Source: an uncultured Clostridia bacterium (GTDB lineage: Bacteria > Bacillota > Clostridia > Christensenellales > Borkfalkiaceae). Taken from it: a DNA stretch of 9,061 nt. The first letter of the stretch is position 1, and each line of letters opens with the position of its first letter. Positions 1 to 7,130 of the stretch are shown here, in pieces. Location of the stretch: assembly GCA_947629725.1 (NCBI GenBank), contig CANREU010000058.1, forward strand, positions 1 through 9,061, read 5' to 3'. The notes beneath the pieces were generated by a model. That model made no database searches and was not told the DNA's origin. It was given only the letters and a program-made list of their open reading frames with translations. Position numbers and translations under genes: made by a program.

Positions 1-1
1 A

Positions 2-1510
2 AAGGATATGGCGAGCGAGCCGCCCCGCCTGCAGCCCATTTGCCACGAGATCTCCGAGAAGAAGTTTACGGAAGACTTCAACTATCTCCGCGCCTGTCTT
101 TACGCGACGGAAGAACAGCGGAGGGAGTATAAAAAGAAGGGAGAGGAGATCGACTATATCCGCGAGGAATTTTCAGAGTTGCAACGGCAGGGACTTTCAT
201 TCGACACATTTCTCTGCGTAAAAGTGACGGACGATGAAACCGGTTCGCGCACGGAAGACTGTCTACGTGCGGATGAAATTTACGACTATTTGAAAGAAAA
301 GGGACTAAAGCCGTTTTTCTCCGAACGAGTAGCCCGCCGTCGTGTCGGGTCGGCGTATGAAGCTTTGATTTTGTATGCGCTCTATACTTCGGAGTGCATG
401 CTTGTGGTGTGTAGCAAAGAAGCTTATTTGCAGACGAAGTGGGTGAAGAACGAATATACCCGCTTTACGAAGATGATGTCTGAGGGAGGAAAGGAACGCG
501 ACGCCCTTGCCTTTGTTTTCAATGAGAAGCCAATCGAGAAACTGCCGAACGGAAGAAAAGTGCAAGGGATCGACTACAGCCGCAAAGACGCTCTCGACAG
601 GATCTTCGAATATGTGAAGGCACACACGCCCGAAGCAAAAAAGCGGAGCATGGAAGCAGAGGAGGCGGAGCGGGCGCGAGAACAGCGCAAGCGCGCGGCG
701 GAAGAAGAACAAAGGAAACGAATGGAGAAAACGCTCGCCTCCATGCAAGAAAAAATCGAGGCGGCGAGCCGTGGCGAACGTTCTACGGTGGGGAATAAAC
801 TTACGCGGGCATGGCAAGAAATGGATGCGCGCAACTTCGATGAGGCGCAGAAATACTTTATGTCTGCGCTCGATTCGGAGCCGAAGAACGAAGAGGCATG
901 GAGGGGAAAATTTTTAGCGGAAAACAAAACGACTTCCGAAACCGCACTGATAGCAAATTTGACGATCGCAAATGTAAATAAGGTCGTAGAAAGTAATAGT
1001 CTGCGGAATTTTTTGAATTGCAAATCGTCCCGCTATACCGACGCTTACGAAAAGTTGCGCAAAAGGATAGATGAAATTTTATTGACCGAAACAATAAACC
1101 AACAAAAAGAACTTGAAAGGCTTAAGCGGCTGCATAAACGCAGAAAATTGAAAAAATTTTTCCTGCCTCTTATCTTATGGTTTGCGCTTTTTGCCGTCAC
1201 GGGTGCGGCAATCGGCGCGTTGGGCTATTTTGTCATACCGCCTGTTTTGCATTCAATTTTGATTTCGCTTACGGGATTTGATGTGCAATTCTCAATGCCT
1301 GTCCGCATCGGGATAGGATGTGTTCTCGGTGGAGTAGCGGGCATAGCTGTTGCCTCATTTGTTGTTTCCTTATTTCGTACTTCGTTTTATTATGAGACGG
1401 AGCTGGCGCGAAACAATTCAAATGAAATTTCGCGCATTCAAAGAAATCTCGATTTCTATGCTCGGGAAAGGGAGCAATATAATTCATTGTTCCATGTGCA
1501 AAAGAATTAG
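2..1510 (+). CDS. TIR-domain protein with coiled coil, TPR-like segment and two membrane helices (5' end outside window)
   Basis: Residue numbers count from the ATG at 8. A TIR domain covers about 64-205: it opens with SFDTFLCVKVTDDE, continues with RADEIYDYLKEKG and KPFFSER, and contains YEALILYALYTSE and WVKNEYTRF. In TIR NADases the catalytic glutamate lies in this last region, so E149 is the candidate; NAD cleavage is inferred, not shown. A charged Glu/Arg/Lys coiled coil follows (about 209-257), then a TPR-like segment (264-304), two hydrophobic helices (about 383-411 and 430-456) and a polar C-terminal helix, suggesting a membrane-anchored protein with a cytosolic TIR. The ATG at 8 is doubtful as the start: the frame is open to the window edge, AGGA lies only one base before it, and the segment before the TIR (PICHEISEKKFTEDFNYLRA) is, from memory of related proteins, internal and preceded by a zinc ribbon. 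Lines of the gene I counted are about 40-45% GC, well below the operon downstream. A defence or signalling role is plausible but unproven. Confidence 0.85.
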   Translation, partial: KDMASEPPRLQPICHEISEKKFTEDFNYLRACLYATEEQRREYKKKGEEIDYIREEFSELQRQGLSFDTFLCVKVTDDETGSRTEDCLRADEIYDYLKEKGLKPFFSERVARRRVGSAYEALILYALYTSECMLVVCSKEAYLQTKWVKNEYTRFTKMMSEGGKERDALAFVFNEKPIEKLPNGRKVQGIDYSRKDALDRIFEYVKAHTPEAKKRSMEAEEAERAREQRKRAAEEEQRKRMEKTLASMQEKIEAASRGERSTVGNKLTRAWQEMDARNFDEAQKYFMSALDSEPKNEEAWRGKFLAENKTTSETALIANLTIANVNKVVESNSLRNFLNCKSSRYTDAYEKLRKRIDEILLTETINQQKELERLKRLHKRRKLKKFFLPLILWFALFAVTGAAIGALGYFVIPPVLHSILISLTGFDVQFSMPVRIGIGCVLGGVAGIAVASFVVSLFRTSFYYETELARNNSNEISRIQRNLDFYAREREQYNSLFHVQKN

Positions 1511-1546
1511 ACAGTGAAGAAAAAACAAAGAGCCATTCACGCTATA

Positions 1547-1573
1547 GCGCCGACCGCAAAATGCGGTCGGCGC
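1547..1573. terminator. 12-bp perfect hairpin after the TIR gene
   Basis: The arms at 1547-1558 and 1562-1573 pair perfectly around an AAA loop, 37 bases after the TIR stop codon. The position suits a transcription end for the TIR gene. However, no T-run follows on the plus strand, so it is either a weak terminator, an RNA-stabilising 3' structure, or one of the palindromic repeats of this region. Confidence 0.4.
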
Positions 1574-1617
1574 GGCATTATCGCGGAGCCATGAAGTATA
1601 AATTCGCACTTTTTGTT

Positions 1618-1659
1618 GCTCCCCCCACCCTGCCCTCCCCCCTCAAACGAGGGAGGAGG
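1618..1659. repeat. Repeat family A, copy 1
   Basis: A C/T-rich tract followed by CTCAAACGAGGGAGG forms an imperfect hairpin. The same pattern recurs in the same orientation at 1870-1907, with a few substitutions and indels, so this is a dispersed repeat unit and not simple low complexity. Confidence 0.65.
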
Positions 1660-1694
1660 TGAAAAAAACCGTAAGTCGGGCGCGCAGAAAGCAA

Positions 1695-1730
1695 CCCCCC
1701 TGCCTTCGGCGGGGGGACTAAGGGGGGTGG
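1695..1730. repeat. GC-rich hairpin of alternating C-runs and G-runs
   Basis: CCCCCC at 1695 pairs with GGGGGG at 1711-1716 through a TGCC/GGC stem with one bulge. A second G-run follows at 1722-1727, giving alternative pairings. It is present once here but has the same style as the neighbouring repeat units. Confidence 0.5.
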
Positions 1731-1741
1731 CATTCTCAACG

Positions 1742-1782
1742 CTTCTCCTCAAGGAGAAGGCAAGGGCGGGCGCGAGGACATG
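1742..1782. repeat. Repeat family B, copy 1
   Basis: The unit starts with a hairpin CTTCTCC-TCAA-GGAGAAG and continues as GCAAGGGCGGGCGCGAGG followed by ACATG. A near-identical 41-base unit lies at 2082-2122 in the same orientation. Part of the hairpin also appears inverted at about 1917-1929. Confidence 0.7.
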
Positions 1783-1789
1783 TTCTCTC

Positions 1790-1853
1790 CTCATTCCGAG
1801 CCCCGTAGGGGCGAGCGAATCTTTCAAGATACACTCGCTTCGCTCGGTATGAG
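1790..1853. repeat. 64-bp palindromic repeat (MITE-like)
   Basis: The outer arms 1790-1801 and 1842-1853 (CTCATTCCGAGC versus GCTCGGTATGAG) pair with one mismatch. An inner pair AGCGA (1814-1818) and TCGCT (1835-1839) lies within. The size, symmetry and lack of coding content resemble small non-autonomous palindromic elements. No target-site duplication is evident. Confidence 0.5.
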
Positions 1854-1869
1854 GGTCCGGCATTACGCC

Positions 1870-1907
1870 GCTCCCCCTCACCCTCCCTCCTCAAACGAGG
1901 GAGGGGG
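1870..1907. repeat. Repeat family A, copy 2
   Basis: Second copy of the C/T-rich unit. Here it forms a perfect 9-bp stem: CCCTCCCTC at 1881-1889 pairs with GAGGGAGGG at 1897-1905 around a 7-base loop. Confidence 0.65.
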
Positions 1908-1967
1908 CTTTCTCGGCTTCTCCTTGAGGACGCCGCAGGCGTGCCTTGCGCTGAAGCTCCGCCGCTT

Positions 1968-2068
1968 GCGGCGGTGATGAGGTGTATGTGATTGTCAATT
2001 CCTTATTTTGTTCCTCGTTTCCTTTTGAATAAGGAAAGAACAGTTTATAGCACCTCATTCGTCGCGGC
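1968..2068. repeat. Nested inverted repeat, about 100 bp
   Basis: ATGAGGTG at 1977-1984 is matched by its exact complement CACCTCAT at 2051-2058, and imperfect GC-rich pairing extends outwards on both sides. Inside, TTCCTTATT at 1999-2007 pairs with AATAAGGAA at 2028-2036. The interior is AT-rich, unlike the rest of the cluster. The shape is that of a small palindromic mobile element or a structured RNA. A separate 7-bp hairpin (GTCGCGG/CCGCGAC, 2061-2079) overlaps its right end. Confidence 0.45.
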
Positions 2069-2081
2069 TGCACCGCGACAC

Positions 2082-2122
2082 CTTCCCCTCAAGGGGAAGG
2101 CAAGGGGCGGGCGCGAGGGCAT
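2082..2122. repeat. Repeat family B, copy 2
   Basis: Hairpin CTTCCCC-TCAA-GGGGAAG followed by GCAAGGGGCGGGCGCGAGG and GCATG. It matches copy 1 at 1742-1782 along its whole length. Changes in the two hairpin arms are compensatory (T/A in copy 1, C/G in copy 2), so base pairing is kept. Confidence 0.7.
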
Positions 2123-2160
2123 GCGCACGCCCCGGCATTCTTCGCGCGGAAAGGCGCGGG

Positions 2161-2916
2161 TCAGCCGACGGAGAGAATGCGGAGAAAGAGCTCGTCGAGC
2201 GGGCGCTCGTCTACTTGCCGCGAAGGGAGAAGGGGCCCGATGCGCTCCGTCTCCTTTAGTTCCCGCGCGATAAATTCCTCGAAGCGGGGGTTTCTCTCCC
2301 CCTCTGTCCCCTCGGGCGCCTCCCGTTTGAAGCGGAGGAGGGCCTCCACGTCCGCGCGCAGTTCCGCGGGCAGTTCCGCCGCGCAGAGCTCTCCGAAGGG
2401 CACGGGCGGGATCGTCCCCCGCGCCGCGATCCAGCGGCAGACGAGGAGGGCGCGGAGCACATAGAGATACTTTTTATAGTGCACCTTGCCGCCGCCGAAG
2501 TTCTCCAAATAGTTGTGCCGCGCCATGCTGCGGTAGTGGAAAAACATCTTTTTGGGGTCGAAATAGACGGGAAGAAGGCGGGCGATCTCTCCCCACTCTT
2601 CCGCAGAACGGTAGACGATGGGCGAGCCCGCCCACTCGAAGAGGGCGGGATTGGAGGAAGCGAGGAGGGGGAGCGCCTTCTTCAAGTCCCAGCCGTTGAT
2701 GTCGAGGGTCTCGTCGAGCTGCCACTCGATCACGTCCCGCAGGGGACGGAGGCGGAGGTAATCCTCGGTGCGGCGGACGTAGACGAAGCGCACGTCGTAG
2801 TCGCTGTCGGGCGAGGAAAACCCCCAAGCGCGGCTGCCCGACTCTGCGGCATAGAGGATCTTCACCCGCTCCCTTTCTTCGATCTCGTTGAGTTTTGCGG
2901 AAATGACCTCTCTCAT
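2161..2916 (-). CDS. Nucleotidyltransferase of the YcgL/RlaP type (pol-beta superfamily)
   Basis: The 251-aa product has the hallmark of this superfamily near its N-terminus: ESGSRAWGF (25-33) followed by DSDYDVRFVY (37-46). G27-S28 with D39 and D41 form the usual nucleotide and metal site, and D72 or D77 (LDINGWD) is the likely third carboxylate. Order and spacing match the YcgL/COG3541 (PF10127) family, whose members are thought to transfer nucleotides to RNA or other acceptors; the substrate is unknown. The ATG at 2916 overlaps the preceding stop (ATGA) and has GGGAG five bases upstream, so a longer open frame reaching back to 3150 is not the real start. The gene is last in the minus-strand operon and GC-rich like its partners. 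No convincing terminator follows; the next sequence is the repeat cluster. Family assignment is firm, function is not. Confidence 0.85.
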   Translation of the reverse strand: MREVISAKLNEIEERERVKILYAAESGSRAWGFSSPDSDYDVRFVYVRRTEDYLRLRPLRDVIEWQLDETLDINGWDLKKALPLLASSNPALFEWAGSPIVYRSAEEWGEIARLLPVYFDPKKMFFHYRSMARHNYLENFGGGKVHYKKYLYVLRALLVCRWIAARGTIPPVPFGELCAAELPAELRADVEALLRFKREAPEGTEGERNPRFEEFIARELKETERIGPLLPSRQVDERPLDELFLRILSVG

Positions 2917-4165
2917 TTCTTCTCCCTTGCCGCGGCGAGCATGAGTTTTATCCTGTTCTCCTGGTTGACTTTCGTCGCGGAGGGGTCGTAGTCGACGGGC
3001 ACGATGTTCGCGCGCGGGCAGTGCTGTTTGACGACGCGCACCGCCCCCTTCCCGACGATATGATTGGGCAAACAGCCGAAGGGCTGCGTGCACACGATAT
3101 TTTCCGTTCCGCTCTCCGCGAGCGCCGTCATTTCGGCGGGAATAAGCCACCCCTCCCCCATTTTTACGCCCTGATTGATGACTTGGTCTGCGAGGTAGCG
3201 GAGGTGCTCGAAGTCGTGCATCGGCGCAAATACCCCCTGTTTTTTCATCAGCTTATTGATATTTTTCTGCAATCCGTAGAACCAGCGGTAGACCATGCCG
3301 AAGAGGAGGGCGCGCCCCCTTCCGATCCCGTAGAACTTGGCGTCGTTCATGACGTTCACGATACAGTACAACACAAAATCGGCGAGGGCGGGGAGCTCCA
3401 CCTCGCACCCCTCCGCGCGCAAAAACTCCTCGAGGTGGGAGTTGCCGAGCGGGGAGTATTTTACATAGATCTCCCCCACCACGCCCACTTTGAGTTTCTT
3501 TTCCCCCGTCCGCGGGACCTCTGCGAAGCGCCCGAGGATGCGGGCGGCGTTCCGTTTGTACTTCTTATAGCCCCCGCCGTCGAAGGCGCGCTTGATTTCC
3601 TCAACGCACGCCCTCCGCGCCTCGTCCGCCGCCCCCGCCGTCCTCTCATAGGGCGCAGTTTGGTTGTGGCAGGTCATGATGAGGTCGCCGTAGAGGACCC
3701 CGTAGCCGAGCTCCTTGAGGAGGCCGAGATCCATCTCGATCCCGCTCTCCTTCTCGAGCCCCGCAAAATTCAGGGAGAGGACGGGCACCTGCGGGAATTC
3801 GCTCTTCAACGCCTTGCGGATGAGGGGGACGTAGTTGCTCGCGCGGCACCGCCCGACTGGGTGATGAGGACAGCGGTGCGGTCTACGTCGTATTTCCCGC
3901 TCTTCAAGGCGTCGAGGAACTGCCCGATCACGCAGAGGGCGGGGAAACAGGCGTCGTTGTGCACATGCTTCAAGCCCTCGTCGATGACGGCGCGCCCCTC
4001 GTTTTTGAGGACCTCGAAGCGGTAGCCGCGTTTTTCGAGGATGTGGACGAGGATGTCGAAGTGCCACGGGAGCATGTTGGGCACGAGGATGAGGTATTCC
4101 CCCCGCCTGTCCTGCGGAAAAATGGGATATGGGTCCGAAAAATCCGTAAATTTCTTCTCTTTCAT
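2913..4165 (-). pseudogene. HgdB/FldB-like 2-hydroxyacyl-CoA dehydratase-type protein, frame broken once
   Basis: The ATG at 4165 overlaps the activase stop (ATGA), with GGGAGG seven bases upstream. The first frame gives 104 good residues (MKEKKFTDFSDPYPIF through NDACFPALCVIGQF to TAVLITQS). The sequence then continues in another frame from the TGC at 3848 as CRASNYVPLIRKAL and runs 311 residues to a stop at 2913. The two halves join within one conserved motif, remembered as TQTGGGCRATNY: only five bases lie between the Ser codon and TGC, where six or nine are needed. Restored length is about 417-418 aa. Cysteines in NDACFPA, GGCRASNY, MTCHNQ and CTQPFGCLPNH are plausible iron-sulfur ligands. 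The product would be the electron-accepting partner of the upstream activase, acting on an unknown substrate. High conservation on both sides favours a recent mutation or a sequence error over old decay. Programmed frameshifting is unlikely, since no slippery heptamer is present. Confidence 0.8.
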
Positions 4166-7101
4166 ACCCCTTCCTCCCGTTCCGCTTTGCGCTTCTTCTC
4201 CTCGAGGGCGGCAAGAAGAGAACGCAATCTGATCTTCACCACGCCGAGGCCCGTGATCTCGTCGATCTTGATCTGCGTGTAGAGCTTGCCGCGGCTCTCT
4301 AAAATGGCGCGCACCTCGTCCGTCGTGATGGCGTCGATCCCGCAGCCGAAGGAGACGAGCTGCACGAGGTCGACATTCTCATGCCGCGTCGCAAATTCCG
4401 CCGCACGGTAGAGCCGCGCGTGGTAGGTCCACTGGTTGAGCACGTTCACCTTTACGGGGTCCCCCTCCGCGAACACGGCGTCCTCCGAGAGGACGGAGAT
4501 GCCGAGAGATGTGAGGAGCTTATCGATGCCGTGGTTGATCTCGGGGTCGGCGTGGTAGGGCCTGCCCGCGAGAACGATGACCTGCTTCCCCTCCCGCTCC
4601 GCCTCTTCGAGGATGGTCTTCCCGAGCTGCACGATCTCCGCGCGGAAAGTCTCCATGCGCTTCAGACCTGCACGGAACGCCCGCCGCACGAGGGAGAGCG
4701 GGAGACGGTACCGCCCGAGCGCACGGCGGAGAGCGCGCACCGCCGTCCCCTCGCTGTTGGGGTCGAGGTAGGGTGCGAGGAAGTTCTCCTTCGTGAGACG
4801 CTCGTTGTTGGCGCGGAGGAGCTCGGGATAGTAGGCGACGACGGGGCAGTTGAAGTGGTTCTCCGAGTCGTGCTCGTCGAAATTATAGCTCTCGCAGGGG
4901 TAGAAGATGAAGTCCACCCCCTTGTCGAGAAGGCTCTCGATGTGCCCGTGCATGAGCTTTGCGGGATAGCAGGCCGTGTCGCTCGCGACGGTGTGCTGCC
5001 CCTTGAAGTAGAGGGCGCGGGAGCTCTTTTCGGAGAGGACGACGTTGAAGCCGCACTGCTCGAAAAACTCCGTCCACAGGGGAAGCTGTTCATACATGAG
5101 GAGCTGCAACGGGAGCCCCACCGTCCCCCGCGCCCCCTCCCGCGGAGGAGCAGGGAGAGCGAGCAGTTTTTCGTATTTGCGCGCATAGAGGTCGGGGACG
5201 TCCTTCCGCGGCTTCAGTCCCGCTCCCCTCTCGCACTTGTTGCCCGAGATGTATCTCCGCCCGTCGGAGAAGGTGAGGATGTTCACGCTGCACTTGGAGG
5301 TGCACCCCCCGCAGGTGACGGAGCGGGCAGAGTAGCGGAACACCGCAAGTTCCGCCTCCGTGATGAGATCGCTCGTGATCTTTTCGGCGTTTTCCCGCGC
5401 GTAGAGCGCCGCACCGAACGCCCCCATGAGCCCCGCGATGGCGGGACGGACGACCTCCCGCCCCGTCTCCTTTTCAAAGGAACGGAGAACGGCGTCGTTG
5501 AGGAAGGTCCCCCCCTGCACGACGATGTGCTTGCCGAGCTCCTCGGGCGTGCGCGCACGGATGACCTTGTAGATGGCGTTCTTCACGATGGAGGCGGAGA
5601 GCCCCGCGGAAATATCCTCCACGCTCGCCCCCTCCTTCTGCGCCTGCTTTACGGAGCTGTTCATGAACACCGTGCACCGCGAGCCGAGCTCCACGGGATG
5701 CTTGGCGAAGAGCCCGAGGCGGGAGAAGGGCTCAATCTCCATTCCCATCGCCTTCGCGAAGGTCTGGATGAAGGAACCGCAGCCCGAGGAACACGCCTCG
5801 TTGAGCATGATGGAATCGATCGCACCGTTCTTCACCTTGAAGCACTTGATGTCCTGCCCGCCGATGTCGATGATAAAGTCCACGTCGGGGTTGAAATAGA
5901 GGGCGGCCTTGAAGTGCGCCATCGTCTCGACGACGCCGAAATCCATTTTGAGGGCCGCCTTCATCATCTCCTCGCCGTAACCCGTCACACAGGCGGCGCG
6001 GATGTTGATGCGGTCGCCGATGAGGGAATAGATCTCGCGGAGCCTGTCCGCAACGATCTCGAGAGGCTGTCCATTGTTCGTCTGATAGTGGGAATAGAGG
6101 ATCTTGCAATCGGGGGTGATGAGGATGAGCTTGGTCGTCGTGGAGCCCGAGTCCACGCCGAGATAGGCGTCCCCCTTGTAGCGGTAGACATTCTCGAATT
6201 GCAGATCGCTGCGGAGGTGCCGCGCGATGAATTCGTCGTACTCCTCCCGCGAGGAGAAGAGGGGCTCCCCCGTCGCGATCTCACCGCCGCCCGAGGCCTT
6301 CACCCGATCCTCGATCTCGTCGAGGGTCATCTCGCGCGAGTCCGCCGCGAGCGCCGCCCCCACCGACATGAAACAGGGCGCGTTTTCGGGGAAGACGGCA
6401 TGGGCGCCGTCGAGCCCGAGCGTCTCGCAGAACGCCTTGCGCAGCCCCTTCAGGAAGTAGAGCGGCCCGCCGAGGAAGAGCACCGTGCCCTTGATCCGCC
6501 GCCCCTGCGCGAGCCCCGCGACCGTTTGGTCGACGACGGCGCGGAAGATGGAGGCGGCGATGTCCGCCTTCCTCGCCCCCTGGTTGAGGAGGGGCTGGAT
6601 GTCGGACTTGGCGAATACGCCGCACCGCGAGGCGATGGGATAGATCTTCTCCGCCTGCAGGGAAAGCTCGTCCATCTCCTGCACGGAGAGGTCCAAAAGG
6701 GTCGCCATCTGGTCGATGAACGCCCCCGTGCCTCCCGCACAGCTGCCGTTCATGCGCTGCTCGGCGCCCCCCGTCAAAAAGACGATCTTCGCGTCCTCCC
6801 CGCCGAGTTCGACGGCAACGTCCGCCTGCGGGTAGTATTTCTTCACGGCGCCGTATGCCGCCTGCACCTCCTGCACGAAGGGGAGCTTGCCGCGCTCGGC
6901 GAGCCCGAGCCCCGCCGAACCCGTCACACATACGCGGAAGGCAGACGAAAGCGGACGGACTTTTTCAAGTTCGCCCAAGAGGCACTCCTTCACGCGGGAG
7001 TAGTGACGGACGTAGGAGGAATAGAGGATCTCCCCCCCGCTCCCGAGCACACTCACCTTCACCGTTGTGGAACCGACATCGATCCCGAGACGCTCCGCCA
7101 T
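4162..7101 (-). CDS. Tandem acyl-CoA dehydratase activase (two BadF/HgdC-type ATPase domains plus DUF2229)
   Basis: The 979-aa protein carries two ASKHA-fold ATPase domains. The first (about 4-255) opens with GIDVGSTTVKV and has cysteines C121 (NGSCAGGTGAF) and C160 (ASRCGVFAKSD). The second (about 313-570) opens with GVDSGSTTTK and has C437 (NEACSSGCGSF) and C476 (GSRCTVFMNS). Both pairs are 39 residues apart, as expected for cysteines that bridge a [4Fe-4S] cluster between monomers. A cysteine cluster follows (CGGCTSKC 597-604, C623), then a DUF2229-like region to the end with TACYPAK, FYPCESYN, AGRPYHADPEINHG and FGCGIDAITTDEV. Known activases couple ATP hydrolysis to low-potential electron transfer to a dehydratase; the partner here is presumably the next gene. 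Related proteins are often one chain of about 1,400 aa including the dehydratase part. The ATG at 7101 lies about 30 bases after the promoter -10 box and has only a weak ribosome binding site. Cytosolic; no signal peptide. Confidence 0.92.
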   Translation of the reverse strand: MAERLGIDVGSTTVKVSVLGSGGEILYSSYVRHYSRVKECLLGELEKVRPLSSAFRVCVTGSAGLGLAERGKLPFVQEVQAAYGAVKKYYPQADVAVELGGEDAKIVFLTGGAEQRMNGSCAGGTGAFIDQMATLLDLSVQEMDELSLQAEKIYPIASRCGVFAKSDIQPLLNQGARKADIAASIFRAVVDQTVAGLAQGRRIKGTVLFLGGPLYFLKGLRKAFCETLGLDGAHAVFPENAPCFMSVGAALAADSREMTLDEIEDRVKASGGGEIATGEPLFSSREEYDEFIARHLRSDLQFENVYRYKGDAYLGVDSGSTTTKLILITPDCKILYSHYQTNNGQPLEIVADRLREIYSLIGDRINIRAACVTGYGEEMMKAALKMDFGVVETMAHFKAALYFNPDVDFIIDIGGQDIKCFKVKNGAIDSIMLNEACSSGCGSFIQTFAKAMGMEIEPFSRLGLFAKHPVELGSRCTVFMNSSVKQAQKEGASVEDISAGLSASIVKNAIYKVIRARTPEELGKHIVVQGGTFLNDAVLRSFEKETGREVVRPAIAGLMGAFGAALYARENAEKITSDLITEAELAVFRYSARSVTCGGCTSKCSVNILTFSDGRRYISGNKCERGAGLKPRKDVPDLYARKYEKLLALPAPPREGARGTVGLPLQLLMYEQLPLWTEFFEQCGFNVVLSEKSSRALYFKGQHTVASDTACYPAKLMHGHIESLLDKGVDFIFYPCESYNFDEHDSENHFNCPVVAYYPELLRANNERLTKENFLAPYLDPNSEGTAVRALRRALGRYRLPLSLVRRAFRAGLKRMETFRAEIVQLGKTILEEAEREGKQVIVLAGRPYHADPEINHGIDKLLTSLGISVLSEDAVFAEGDPVKVNVLNQWTYHARLYRAAEFATRHENVDLVQLVSFGCGIDAITTDEVRAILESRGKLYTQIKIDEITGLGVVKIRLRSLLAALEEKKRKAEREEGV

Positions 7102-7130
7102 ACGCTTTCGCTTTTCCGCAATTTTTTTCT

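Larger units (their letters stand above)
1511..2160. other. Gene-free, GC-rich repeat cluster between convergent genes
   Basis: This 650-base stretch separates the 3' ends of the TIR gene and the nucleotidyltransferase gene. It contains at least six hairpin-forming units, two of them duplicated, made of runs of C/T on one side and G/A on the other. The short open frames here are rich in Pro, Arg, Gly and Ser, coincide with the repeats, lack convincing ribosome binding sites and are probably spurious. Apart from the hairpins listed separately I see no gene and no tRNA. Confidence 0.7.

Noticed and set aside
1618..2122. A CRISPR array
   Set aside because: The repeats are palindromic, only two copies each, of different families, and unevenly spaced. 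No regular spacers or cas genes are present.
1537..2273. Several short open frames in the repeat cluster on both strands
   Set aside because: They coincide with hairpin repeats, are rich in Pro, Arg, Ser and Gly, and lack ribosome binding sites.
2917..3150. An upstream extension of the nucleotidyltransferase to 3150
   Set aside because: The added 78 residues are an out-of-frame reading of the dehydratase 3' end. The ATG at 2916 has a ribosome binding site and gives the family's usual N-terminus.
3848..3856. Programmed ribosomal frameshifting in the dehydratase gene
   Set aside because: There is no classical slippery heptamer, and a minus-one shift would give S-G-R-C in place of the conserved glycines.
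3021..4025. A 334-codon open frame on the plus strand
   Set aside because: It is antisense to the dehydratase gene, has no recognisable domain and is explained by the same GC effect.
2913..4214. A 433-codon start for the dehydratase at 4214
   Set aside because: Residues before CRASNY are an out-of-frame reading rich in Arg and Pro. The true N-terminus is in another frame, starting at 4165.
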